In this document: positions 8,453 through 16,305 of the stretch, piece after piece
How positions within the stretch are numbered: position 1 is the stretch's first letter
How the letters are laid out: each line of letters starts with the position of its first letter
From: Paraburkholderia tropica
GTDB lineage: Bacteria > Pseudomonadota > Gammaproteobacteria > Burkholderiales > Burkholderiaceae
Length of the DNA stretch: 64,000 bases
Reading direction: 5' to 3'
NCBI RefSeq assembly: GCF_900109265.1
Contig: NZ_FNZM01000008.1
Coordinates: 1 to 64,000, forward strand
Program-made: the position numbers and the translations under genes
Notes under the pieces: generated by a model
The model's input: the letters and a program-made list of their open reading frames with translations, nothing else
What the model was told of the DNA's origin: nothing
Database searches by the model: none

Positions 8453-8795
8453 GGCAAACAGTTTGAGTTGGTGGTTCGGTTCGCAAAATAATCCAGACGC
8501 TGGGAAATCCTTTATCGACCATCACGCACCGAGCCGCTCGAATAGAAGGCTGGTATGTGAGCGCGTCTGGGCGCTTATAGGCTGCACACCTGTGAGCATG
8601 ACTTCGCAAAAACAGGTGGTGATAAAGGGCTTCCGAGGCCTGGAATACTTTGCCCGACCCGATTCCCAAACTTCAGGGTTCTTAACATCGGTCGTATCCA
8701 CAGACGACCGCGTTAGGCAGGGTTAGGACTGTACCATCTTTTACGATGCGCGCAATCCTGCCGAAACCCGACTGTTCCCAGACCGACTTGGGATG
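8453..8795. other. Intergenic region between AlpA-like gene and integrase
   Basis: Short open frames here have no known motif. It probably holds the promoter of the leftward AlpA-like operon. I could not pick clear -35/-10 boxes. Confidence 0.4.
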
Positions 8796-10151
8796 CTATA
8801 TCGAAGTCGTGGTTGGTTCAGTTAGGACCTGAAGTCGCTGCCCCAAGGATTGCCACGCATGCGCCATCTCGTCGGCGTAATCGTGCTGCAAGTAGACTCG
8901 ATCAAGCTTGTCCACTCGCGCGTGATTTAGGCAGCGATGAACGATGCTTTCTGCGATGCCGAGACTTTGCATTAGCGTTCCGCAGGTTCGCCGAAGATCG
9001 TGGCACTTCCACTGGCCGCCCTCAAGTAGCAAGGCGGTTGTGTGCTCGGTCCTGCCGGGCAACGGCTTGCGATTCACGCGCTGTCGATCTGCCAACGCTT
9101 TACCTACAGTCTGGTTGTTCATCGCAGTGCGATGATCGCGGCTTGACGGAAAAACAAATTCGCTTCGCAAGTCTTCCGTGAGCTTTTCGCGCCAATTCCA
9201 CAGCGCAGCAAAATGCGAGTGCGTGAAGTCAGACATCTGCACATTGTGTGCAACGCCGGACTTCGCGTTCTCGGCGGGAATGAACCACGATTTATTGTCG
9301 AGGTCAACATGCTTCCAGCACGCAGCAACGGTTTCACCTACGCGTGTTCCTGTGGACAACATAATCCAGATCGCCGCACAGATTGAGAGCGATAGCTCCG
9401 CCTTCGGCATGAGGTAGGCAAGTGTGCGGATTTCGGTTTCGGTTAATACGCGATCACGCTCGTTGTCTCGCACCGGGTCGTAGCCGCCACTCACGATGTC
9501 TTCTGCCCTGATGGCCAAGATATCGCTGCTCGCAAGCAGGCGCTTCCACGGCTGATTTTGGTCACCCCAACGAAACATTTGTTTCAGATCAACAAGCAAG
9601 GCCGTCGCCTGTCTGTTCGCTCCGCGATCAGATATGGCGGTAAGGATTGGGCGCACGTCAGTCGCGTACAACTGTGTAAGTGTTTTGCGACCGATTTTTC
9701 CCAGCACGAATTTTTCGAATGTTCGCGTAATCTCGGCTCCGCCATCCTTCCGGCCGCGCTTGCCTCGTTTCGTTGCGATTGTCGGAAACCATGCGTCATA
9801 CAAATCCTGGACCGTTTTGGCATCCGATTGCTGCTGCTCACGTTGGCGGCGTTGCGCCTCAAGATCATCCTTGACTTTTTGTTGATGGTCGACGCCACTT
9901 CGCGCCAGTGCGCGAATGGCGGCGGCCTCATGTCTTGCATCGGCAAGAGACAAGTGAGCGGCATCGGTAGTGGCCCCGTAGCGACGCGGAAGCGTTACCG
10001 TTGTCTCCTTGCCATCGACTGTGTATTTGACTTGCCAACTCTTGGTCTCGTCCGTAGCGATGCGGACTCGCAGGCCATCACCGTCCGACAGGCAATAAGC
10101 CTTATCCTTTCTTTTTGCTAACTCTATAACCCTAACCGTAAGCTTTCCCAT
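8796..10151 (-). CDS. int: P4-type tyrosine-recombinase integrase
   Basis: The 451-residue protein catalyses site-specific integration and excision. It has the DUF4102-type N-terminal arm domain (LSDGDGLRVRIATDETKSW, then SLADARHEA), a SAM-like core-binding domain around residues 110-210, and a C-terminal catalytic domain. Catalytic residues visible are Arg in STGTRVGE, His and Arg in CHDLRRTCGT, His in LNHARVDK and the Tyr nucleophile in RVYLQHDY. It reads away from the attachment site 170 bp to its right. The length is usual for the P4 family, and no disruption is seen. It targets tRNA-Pro here, judged from the tRNA fragment. Confidence 0.93.
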   Translation of the reverse strand: MGKLTVRVIELAKRKDKAYCLSDGDGLRVRIATDETKSWQVKYTVDGKETTVTLPRRYGATTDAAHLSLADARHEAAAIRALARSGVDHQQKVKDDLEAQRRQREQQQSDAKTVQDLYDAWFPTIATKRGKRGRKDGGAEITRTFEKFVLGKIGRKTLTQLYATDVRPILTAISDRGANRQATALLVDLKQMFRWGDQNQPWKRLLASSDILAIRAEDIVSGGYDPVRDNERDRVLTETEIRTLAYLMPKAELSLSICAAIWIMLSTGTRVGETVAACWKHVDLDNKSWFIPAENAKSGVAHNVQMSDFTHSHFAALWNWREKLTEDLRSEFVFPSSRDHRTAMNNQTVGKALADRQRVNRKPLPGRTEHTTALLLEGGQWKCHDLRRTCGTLMQSLGIAESIVHRCLNHARVDKLDRVYLQHDYADEMAHAWQSLGQRLQVLTEPTTTSI

Positions 10152-10257
10152 GATGATGAGTTCGCAGAGCGTTTCGTTACCGCCATGTTACCGGATTTGA
10201 TCCGGATTTAGCCGATCGATACAGGATTGAAACGCACCATCCCCATATTTTTATCGC

Positions 10258-10309
10258 GTAAAATCATGATGTTATATTTTACCGGCGTATCTTATCGTAT
10301 CGTAACGAT
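10258..10309. repeat. Inverted repeats between integrase and attachment site
   Basis: GTAAAAT (10258-10264) pairs with ATTTTAC (10276-10282), and ATCGT (10299-10303) pairs with ACGAT (10305-10309). The segment is A/T-rich. These could be arm-type integrase or excisionase sites, which is an inference from position only. Confidence 0.4.
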
Positions 10310-10323
10310 CTATCTGGAAAAGA

Positions 10324-10369
10324 ATTTGGGATCAGAGGGTCGTAGGTTCGAATCCTATCGCTCCGACCA
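10324..10369 (+). other. att: Attachment site: 3' fragment of tRNA-Pro(TGG)
   Basis: The sequence carries the anticodon loop (TTTGGGA), the 3' anticodon stem, the variable region, a T-arm with TTCGAAT loop, the acceptor 3' strand CGCTCCG, discriminator A and CCA. The 5' half is missing: bases before 10324 do not pair with the 3' anticodon stem. This is the duplicated tRNA end left when an element integrates in the tRNA 3' part. The tRNA identity rests on anticodon TGG and recall of proteobacterial tRNA-Pro. Confidence 0.8.
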
Positions 10370-10379
10370 CAGCTTCAAG

Positions 10380-10412
10380 CAAAAAGCCCAGCCTTAACCG
10401 GCTGGGCTTTTT
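10380..10412 (+). terminator. Rho-independent terminator after tRNA-Pro site
   Basis: A-run, GCCCAGCC, a short loop, GGCTGGGC and T5. It was presumably the terminator of the original tRNA-Pro gene. It is symmetrical, so it could act on both strands. Confidence 0.85.
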
Positions 10413-10594
10413 GTTTTTCAGTCCTTCGACGCTTCCCGGCTGGGCAGCAATCCGGGCAATCCACACCCTGCCGCACCCTTCGCCGGCACACCCCATGCTC
10501 CCTACAATGGCAAAACACCGGCGAAAAACGAAACCGCGAAAAATAACGCCCCCCCGCCTCGCGACATCCCGCCCATCTCCCAGGAGAGCCGCTC

Positions 10595-11059
10595 ATGAAT
10601 CTCATCCTCTGGCGCCACGCCGAAGCCGAAGACTTTGCGTCCAGCGACCTCGCGCGCCAGCTCACCACACGGGGACGCAAGCAGGCGCAGAACGTCGCGC
10701 GCTGGTTGCGCTCACGTCTGCCCGAAGACGCCGTGATCCTCGCGAGCCCCGCCGCGCGCACGATCCAGACCGCCGAGGCGCTCACCGACCAGTACCGCGT
10801 GGTGCGCGAAATCGCGCCCGATGCCAGCGTCGACGCCGTGCTCACCGCCGCCGGCTGGCCCGATGGCATCGCCTCCACCGTTGTCGTGGTCGGCCATCAG
10901 CCGACGCTCGGCGAAGTCGCCGCGCACCTCCTGTCGCACGACAGCGACCGCCGCGGCTGGCCCGTGAAGAAGTCGGGCGTCCTCTGGATCAAAAGTCGCG
11001 AGCGCAACGGCGACGGCGCAGCCGTCCTGCTCGCCGCCATCACGCCCGAACTCGTCTGA
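10595..11059 (+). CDS. sixA: Phosphohistidine phosphatase SixA
   Basis: A 154-residue histidine-phosphatase-superfamily enzyme. The catalytic RH motif is at the N-terminus (LILWRHAEAED, His8), followed by the second Arg in SPAARTIQTAE and the second His in VVVGHQPTL. SixA removes phosphate from phosphohistidine on signalling proteins. In E. coli it acts on ArcB and the nitrogen PTS; the target here is unknown. AGGAGAG 8 nt upstream fixes the start. It is the first chromosomal gene after the element boundary. Confidence 0.88.
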   Translation: MNLILWRHAEAEDFASSDLARQLTTRGRKQAQNVARWLRSRLPEDAVILASPAARTIQTAEALTDQYRVVREIAPDASVDAVLTAAGWPDGIASTVVVVGHQPTLGEVAAHLLSHDSDRRGWPVKKSGVLWIKSRERNGDGAAVLLAAITPELV

Positions 11060-11256
11060 TCGGCGCCACACTGCGCGACTGCGCACCACGTCGCGCGCAA
11101 GATCGCGCGCCTTCGTCGCCCTCTCCTCACGCGCCGCCGCTCGCGGCGCGACTCCCCGCCTGAATGCCACCTAAGCCCGCCTGAACCCGCCGAAATTCCG
11201 CAAACGGCGTCACTAAACCGCACAACGGCCTCGCACCGCTCTGTCAGCCTTACAGA

Positions 11257-11285
11257 GCGTCATCGAATCGTCATTGCGTTTTCAT
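11257..11285 (+). promoter_or_regulatory. Putative PHO box of the olsB-like gene
   Basis: GCGTCAT (11257), TCGTCAT (11268) and TTTTCAT (11279) recur at exactly 11 bp, the spacing of PhoB half-sites (consensus CTGTCAT plus 4 bp). It lies 66 bp before the start codon. The surrounding 11060-11350 gap holds no gene. Confidence 0.65.
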
Positions 11286-11350
11286 GGAAACGTAACCGCG
11301 TATTACTAAATTGCCGGGAAAGTTCTCTTACTTCCCGACCAGGACGCCCC

Positions 11351-12169
11351 ATGCGAGATCTGCCGATGCCCACCCTGCCGTTCGCCTCGAGCCTCTTCGA
11401 GTCGAATCGGCGTCTGCCGCGCGCCGAAGAAACGGTCACCGCGCAGCACCGCCTTCAGGTGGCCTGGGCTCGCAGCGACGAAGAACTGCGCGAAGCGCAG
11501 CGCCTGCGCTACCGCGTGTTCGCCGAGGAAATGGGCGCGCGTCTGACCGGCCCGGCCGGTCTCGACGTCGACGCCTTCGACCACTATTGCGATCACCTGA
11601 TCGTGCGCGATCTCGACACGCTCAAGGTCGTCGGCACCTATCGCGTGCTGCCGCCGCACGAAGCCACGCGCATCGGCCGCCTGTACGCCGAGAGCGAATT
11701 CGACGTGTCGCGCCTCGCGCATCTGCGTCCGAAGATGGTCGAAGTGGGCCGCTCGTGCGTGCATCCCGACTACCGCAGCGGCTCGGTCATCATGTCGCTG
11801 TGGGGCGGTCTGGGCGCCTACATGACGCATAACGGCTACGAGACGATGCTCGGCTGCGCGAGCGTGGCGATGGCCGACGGCGGCCACTACGCGGCCAATC
11901 TCTACGCCTCGCTCGGCGCGAACGCGCTGACCGATCCGGAATACCGCGCCTTCCCGCACACGCCGCTGCCCGTCGAGGAACTGCGCACGGGCGGCAGCGC
12001 CGTGCCGCCGCCGCTGATCAAGGGCTATCTGCGTCTCGGCGCGAAGATCTGCGGCGCGCCGGCCTGGGATCCGGACTTCAACACCGCCGACTTCCTGACG
12101 CTGTTCCGTCTCTCGGACATCAACGAACGTTACGCGCGCCACTTCCTCGGCGAGGCCGCCACGCGCTGA
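11351..12169 (+). CDS. olsB: Ornithine-acyl-ACP N-acyltransferase, OlsB-like
   Basis: A 272-residue member of the GNAT-type hemolysin-like family (Acetyltransf_5). Landmarks are LRYRVFAEEMGARL near residue 55, DHYCDHLIVRD, KVVGTYRVL, the core EVGRSCVHPDYRSGSVIMSLW, and a C-terminal KGYLRLGAKICGAPAWDPDFNTADF. OlsB acylates the alpha-amino group of ornithine in the first step of phosphorus-free ornithine lipids. AGGA before the ATG supports this start. The PHO-box-like array upstream and neighbouring phosphate genes fit lipid replacement under Pi starvation. A related lysine or other N-acyltransferase cannot be excluded by eye. Confidence 0.78.
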   Translation: MRDLPMPTLPFASSLFESNRRLPRAEETVTAQHRLQVAWARSDEELREAQRLRYRVFAEEMGARLTGPAGLDVDAFDHYCDHLIVRDLDTLKVVGTYRVLPPHEATRIGRLYAESEFDVSRLAHLRPKMVEVGRSCVHPDYRSGSVIMSLWGGLGAYMTHNGYETMLGCASVAMADGGHYAANLYASLGANALTDPEYRAFPHTPLPVEELRTGGSAVPPPLIKGYLRLGAKICGAPAWDPDFNTADFLTLFRLSDINERYARHFLGEAATR

Positions 12170-12207
12170 TCCACCGCGGCTTCACCGCATTCACGACGTC
12201 GCAAAAC

Positions 12208-12237
12208 AAAACGCCCGGCCATTGAGCCGGGCGTTTT
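12208..12237. terminator. Bidirectional terminator between olsB-like gene and ppx
   Basis: AAAACGCCCGGC, a 6-nt loop, then GCCGGGCGTTTT. It serves both convergent genes. Confidence 0.85.
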
Positions 12238-12285
12238 CATGTCCACATCGTCACGCAGGTCGTGCAGAACGCGCTGAGCGCGCGA

Positions 12286-13797
12286 TCACTCTTCCGTATA
12301 AACCACGCGATACGGAATGCCGATCTTGCCCCACTCCGCCGCTTCCTGAACGAGGTTGTAATCGGTGAGCGGATTGTTCTGTACCCAGGCGTTCGGCAGC
12401 AGCACCTCGAAGCCCTCGCCTTCGCGCATGACCTTGATGTGCGGCAGGCCGACATCGGCGCGACGGCGGCTCAGCAGCGCGGCCAGACGCAGGCAGAACA
12501 GCAGCGGCCATTCGACGTCGCGCGCCTGCGAGAGCTTGCCGAGCTTGCCCACGTGGCCGAGCACGAGCGCCGCGAGACGCGCCTGGTCGGTGCGCGAGAA
12601 GCCCGGCATGTCGGCGTTGCTGGCGATATAGGCCGAATGCTTGTGATACGCGCTGTGCGAAATCGACAGGCCGATCTCGTGCAGCGACGCCGCCCAGTTC
12701 AGGAAGTTGCGGCTTTCCTCGCGGCGCTCCGCGTCGGGTTCTTCGAGCTGGTCGTAGAAGCTCACCGCGAGTTCGGCGATACGGCTCGCCTGCGCGCGAT
12801 CCACGCCATAGCGGCGCATGAAGCCTTCCACCGTGACCGTGCGCATGTCTTCGTGCTGCGACCGGCCGAGCAGGTCGTAGAGCACGCCCAGACGCAGCGC
12901 GCCGTCGGTGGTGTCGACGTAATCGATGCCCAGTTCGTCGAACACGGCGATCATGATCGACAAGCCGCCCGCCAGCACCGGAATGCGGTCGGGCTTGAGC
13001 GCGACGAGCTTCAGCCGGTTGACGTTCTCCGCCTTGATCAGCGCGCGCTTCAGGCGTTCCAGGCCGCCGCGCGAAATGCCGTGCGTGATGCCCGCATCGT
13101 TGAAGCCGTTCGCCTCGACGAGTTCGGCCAGCGCGCGCGCGGTGCCCGAGGAGCCGATCGCCTGATCCCAGCCGGTCGCGCGGTAGTCGGAGGAAATGAT
13201 CTGGATTTCGCGCGTGGCGGCGAGTTCCGCCTGGCGCATGGTGTATTCGTCGACGTTGCCGGCCGGGAAGAACTGGCGGCTATGGCTCACGCAGCCGATA
13301 TACAGGCTTTCCATGCGGATCGGCGTGTAGTGCGAACCGATGATGAACTCGGTCGAGCCGCCGCCGATATCCACCACGAAGCGCTTGCCCGCGCTCGCCG
13401 GCACCGAATGCGCCGCGCCCGCGTAGATGAGGCGCGCTTCTTCGCGGCCCGCGATCACTTCGATCGGGAAGCCGAGCGCGGCTTCGGCCTCGCCGAGAAA
13501 TTCGCGCGAGTTCTTGGCGACGCGCAGCGTGTTGGTCGCCACGGCGCGCACGTGATCCGGATGAAAGTCGCGCAGACGTTCGCCGAAACGCTTGAGCGCG
13601 TCCCAGCCGCGCACCTGCGAGGCGCGGTCGAGCTGTTTGTCCTTCGACAGGCCCGCGGCAAGGCGCACGGGTTCACGCAGGGCGTCGACCGGGTAGATCT
13701 GGCTGCCGGCGTCGGTTTCTTCGACCCGACCGACGATCAGACGAAAGCTGTTCGAACCGAGGTCGACGGCGGCAAGCAATTGCGGATTGGTGACCAT
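12286..13797 (-). CDS. ppx: Exopolyphosphatase (Ppx/GppA family)
   Basis: This enzyme degrades polyphosphate from chain ends. The ASKHA-fold phosphate-binding motifs are visible: LLAAVDLGSNSFRL at the N-terminus, VVDIGGGSTEF, and SSGTARALAELVEANGF. A C-terminal HD-like helical domain follows (EIGLSISHSAYHKHSAYIASN). The start at 13797 is chosen because homologues begin 5-10 residues before AAVDLGSN. An upstream in-frame ATG at 13899 has GAGG before it and is an alternative. It is divergent from ppk, so synthesis and breakdown of polyphosphate sit side by side. Confidence 0.9.
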   Translation of the reverse strand: MVTNPQLLAAVDLGSNSFRLIVGRVEETDAGSQIYPVDALREPVRLAAGLSKDKQLDRASQVRGWDALKRFGERLRDFHPDHVRAVATNTLRVAKNSREFLGEAEAALGFPIEVIAGREEARLIYAGAAHSVPASAGKRFVVDIGGGSTEFIIGSHYTPIRMESLYIGCVSHSRQFFPAGNVDEYTMRQAELAATREIQIISSDYRATGWDQAIGSSGTARALAELVEANGFNDAGITHGISRGGLERLKRALIKAENVNRLKLVALKPDRIPVLAGGLSIMIAVFDELGIDYVDTTDGALRLGVLYDLLGRSQHEDMRTVTVEGFMRRYGVDRAQASRIAELAVSFYDQLEEPDAERREESRNFLNWAASLHEIGLSISHSAYHKHSAYIASNADMPGFSRTDQARLAALVLGHVGKLGKLSQARDVEWPLLFCLRLAALLSRRRADVGLPHIKVMREGEGFEVLLPNAWVQNNPLTDYNLVQEAAEWGKIGIPYRVVYTEE

Positions 13798-14032
13798 CGA
13801 GGGGGCGGGCTCCATGCGTGCGAACGCGGTCATGCGGGCTCGTTGAGCAGCGGCCGCGTTGTCCAAATATGCCATTTTAAGCGTACCCGACTTCGTCATG
13901 TCGCACCTCGCGCGAGTGACGGTCAGAAACGCCCGCAACGGGACTTTCGGGGACACCCTGACCCACTGTGCATGATTGCCGCCCAAGGTGTCGAACACGT
14001 GAAAATGCGGCGTAGAATTTATGACACACCAA

Positions 14033-14061
14033 TTGTCACAATAAAGTCATATTACTGTGAG
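14033..14061 (+). promoter_or_regulatory. Putative PHO box upstream of ppk
   Basis: TTGTCAC (14033), AAGTCAT (14044) and CTGTGAG (14055) recur at 11 bp with A/T-rich 4-bp spacers, the textbook PHO-box layout. It lies 53 bp before the chosen ppk start. Confidence 0.68.
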
Positions 14062-14113
14062 AATTTCCGAGCGTCCGTTCGAATCATCCCCCGAAATTCC
14101 GCGTTCACTGCCA

Positions 14114-16177
14114 ATGTCCATCCGCTACCCCCTTCTCAATCGCGAACTGGGCATTCTGGGATTCAACGAGCGTGTGCTCGCACAGGCCGCCGACCCCACC
14201 GTTCCCTTGCTGGAGCGCTTGCGCTTCATCTGCATCACCAGCAGCAATCTCGACGAATTCTTCGAAGTCCGCATGGCCGGGCTGCAGGAGCAGATGCGCG
14301 ACAACCCGGGCGTGCTCTCGCCCGACGGCATGTCGCTGCAACACGTCTACGAACTCGTGGTCGAGCGCGCGCAGCGCCTCGTGCACCGCCAGTACCGCAT
14401 GCTGCACGACACCGTGCTGCCCGCGCTCGAAGAAGAAGGCATCTACTTTCACGGCACCGACGCCTGGAACGAAGCGCAGACCGCCTGGGCGCGCAGGTAT
14501 TTCCTCGACGAACTGCTGCCCGTGCTCACGCCGATCGGCCTCGACCCCGCACACCCGTTCCCGCGCGTGCTCAACAAGAGCCTGAACTTCGTGGTCGAAC
14601 TCGAAGGCAAGGACGCCTTCGGCCGTCAGGCGCTGATGGGCATCGTGCAAGCGCCGCGCGCGCTGCCGCGACTCGTGCGGATGCCACAGGAACTGTCGGG
14701 CTTCCAGCACGGCTTCGTCCTGCTTGGCTCGCTGCTGCAACGTTTCGTGGGCGAGTTGTTTCCGAACCTCGTGGTGCGCAGCTGCAACCAGTTCCGCATC
14801 ACGCGCAACAGCGAGCTGTTCGTCGACGAAGACGAAATCACCAATCTGCGCGTCGCGCTGCAAGGCGAGCTGCCCGCGCGCCATCTGGGCAACGCGGTGC
14901 GCCTCGAAGTGTCGGCGGATACGCCCGTGCACCTCGTGCGGCGTCTGCTCGACGAGAGCGGCCTGAACGAGAAGGACTGCTACTACGTCGACGGCCCGGT
15001 GAATCTCGTGCGCCTCATGCAGTTGCCCGAGATGGTCGATCGCCCCGATCTCAAGTTCGTGCCGCACGTGCCCGCGATTCCGCAGCGCATCGCGGCCAAC
15101 AGCAACATGTTCGACGTAATCGATCAGGGCGACGTGCTGCTGCATCATCCGTACGAAAGCTTCCAGCCCGTGCTGGAGCTGCTGCTGCAAGCCGCCAACG
15201 ATCCGAACGTGGTCGCGATCAAGCAGACCATCTACCGCACCGGCACCGACTCGCCGCTGATGGACGCGCTCATGCAGGCCGCGCGCAACGGCAAGGAAGT
15301 GACGGTGGTCGTGGAACTGCTCGCGCGCTTCGACGAAGAGACCAACATCAACTGGGCTTCGCAGCTCGAAGCCGTGGGCGCGCATGTGGTGTACGGCGTG
15401 GTCGGCCACAAGTGCCACGCCAAGATGATGCTGATCGTGCGCCGCGTACCCGTGAACGGCCGCATGCAGCTGCGCCGCTACGTGCACCTCGGCACCGGCA
15501 ACTATCATCCGCGCACGGCGCGTCTCTACACCGACTTCGGCCTCATGACCTCGGAGCCGAAGACCTGCGAGGACGTGCATCACGTGTTCCAGCAGCTCAC
15601 CGGCATCGGCGGCGAGCTGCAACTGCACGAACTGTGGCAGTCGCCGTTCACGTTGCATCCGAAGCTCGTCGAGTCGATCCGCGCCGAAGCCGAAGCCGCG
15701 CGCCAGGGCAAGAAAGCACGCATCGTCGCGAAGATGAACGCGCTACTCGAACCCACCGTGATCGACGAGCTATACGAAGCCTCGCAGGCGGGCGTGAAGA
15801 TCGATCTGATCGTGCGCGGCGTGTGCTCGCTGCAGCCGGGCGTGCCGGGGCTGTCGGAGAACATCACGGTGCGCTCGATCGTCGGGCGCTTCCTGGAACA
15901 CCATCGCATCTACTACTTCTACGCAGGCGGCGCGGAGAACGTCTATCTGTCGAGCGCCGACTGGATGGACCGCAATCTGTTCCGCCGCGTCGAAGTCGCG
16001 TTCCCGATTCACGATCGCCGCCTGAAGCGCCGCGTGATCGCCGAAGGGCTTTCGTGTTTCCTCGGCGACAACCAGTCGGCGTGGCTCATGCAAAGCGACG
16101 GCCACTACAAGCGCCGCCGCGCCGGCAAGGCCGTGCGCAACGCGCAGATGAGCCTGCTCGCGAAGTTCTGTTCGTGA
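14114..16177 (+). CDS. ppk: Polyphosphate kinase 1
   Basis: PPK1 makes polyphosphate from ATP, 687 residues from this start. The N domain begins LLNRELGILGFNERVL. The PLD-like catalytic domains carry the conserved VVVELLARFDEETNINWA segment, the autophosphorylated-His region CHAKMMLI, HLGTGNYHPRTARLYTDFGL, and a C-terminal SADWMDRNLFRRVEVAFPI. The ATG at 14114 is preferred over a GTG at 14057, because the latter falls inside the putative PHO box. No strong ribosome-binding site is seen. Confidence 0.95.
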   Translation: MSIRYPLLNRELGILGFNERVLAQAADPTVPLLERLRFICITSSNLDEFFEVRMAGLQEQMRDNPGVLSPDGMSLQHVYELVVERAQRLVHRQYRMLHDTVLPALEEEGIYFHGTDAWNEAQTAWARRYFLDELLPVLTPIGLDPAHPFPRVLNKSLNFVVELEGKDAFGRQALMGIVQAPRALPRLVRMPQELSGFQHGFVLLGSLLQRFVGELFPNLVVRSCNQFRITRNSELFVDEDEITNLRVALQGELPARHLGNAVRLEVSADTPVHLVRRLLDESGLNEKDCYYVDGPVNLVRLMQLPEMVDRPDLKFVPHVPAIPQRIAANSNMFDVIDQGDVLLHHPYESFQPVLELLLQAANDPNVVAIKQTIYRTGTDSPLMDALMQAARNGKEVTVVVELLARFDEETNINWASQLEAVGAHVVYGVVGHKCHAKMMLIVRRVPVNGRMQLRRYVHLGTGNYHPRTARLYTDFGLMTSEPKTCEDVHHVFQQLTGIGGELQLHELWQSPFTLHPKLVESIRAEAEAARQGKKARIVAKMNALLEPTVIDELYEASQAGVKIDLIVRGVCSLQPGVPGLSENITVRSIVGRFLEHHRIYYFYAGGAENVYLSSADWMDRNLFRRVEVAFPIHDRRLKRRVIAEGLSCFLGDNQSAWLMQSDGHYKRRRAGKAVRNAQMSLLAKFCS

Positions 16178-16218
16178 AAGTTTGAAGCGTCTGAAGCCCG
16201 CGCCTTTGCCGATGGCGT

Positions 16219-16251
16219 AAAAAAAGCCGCTTCGAACGAAGCGGCTTTTTT
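16219..16251. terminator. Bidirectional terminator between ppk and phoR
   Basis: A7 followed by GCCGCTTCG, a short loop, CGAAGCGGC and T6. The same stem recurs at 47099-47131. Confidence 0.88.
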
Positions 16252-16305
16252 ATTGGGCGCCGGTGAAACCATGTACTACGCGATGCGCCACCCATCCCAC
16301 CGCGC

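Larger units (their letters stand above)
1..10369. mobile_element. Integrated genetic element, right part, inserted at tRNA-Pro
   Basis: A P4-type integrase lies next to a partial tRNA-Pro 3' half that ends at 10369, and core chromosomal genes start directly after it. The content (integrase, AlpA-like regulator, DUF927-like protein, Rep-like protein, helicase, gene remnants, IS66) and the visibly higher A/T content agree with an integrative or satellite-type element. The left end and the intact tRNA-Pro gene are not in the window, so the element's size is unknown. No conjugation genes or phage structural genes are visible here. Its mobility is inferred. Confidence 0.65.

Noticed and set aside
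12262..16185. A 1307-codon plus-strand frame across ppx and ppk
   Set aside because: It crosses two clear genes and their intergenic region, has Arg/Ala-rich composition, and shows no motif. Same G/C-bias artefact.
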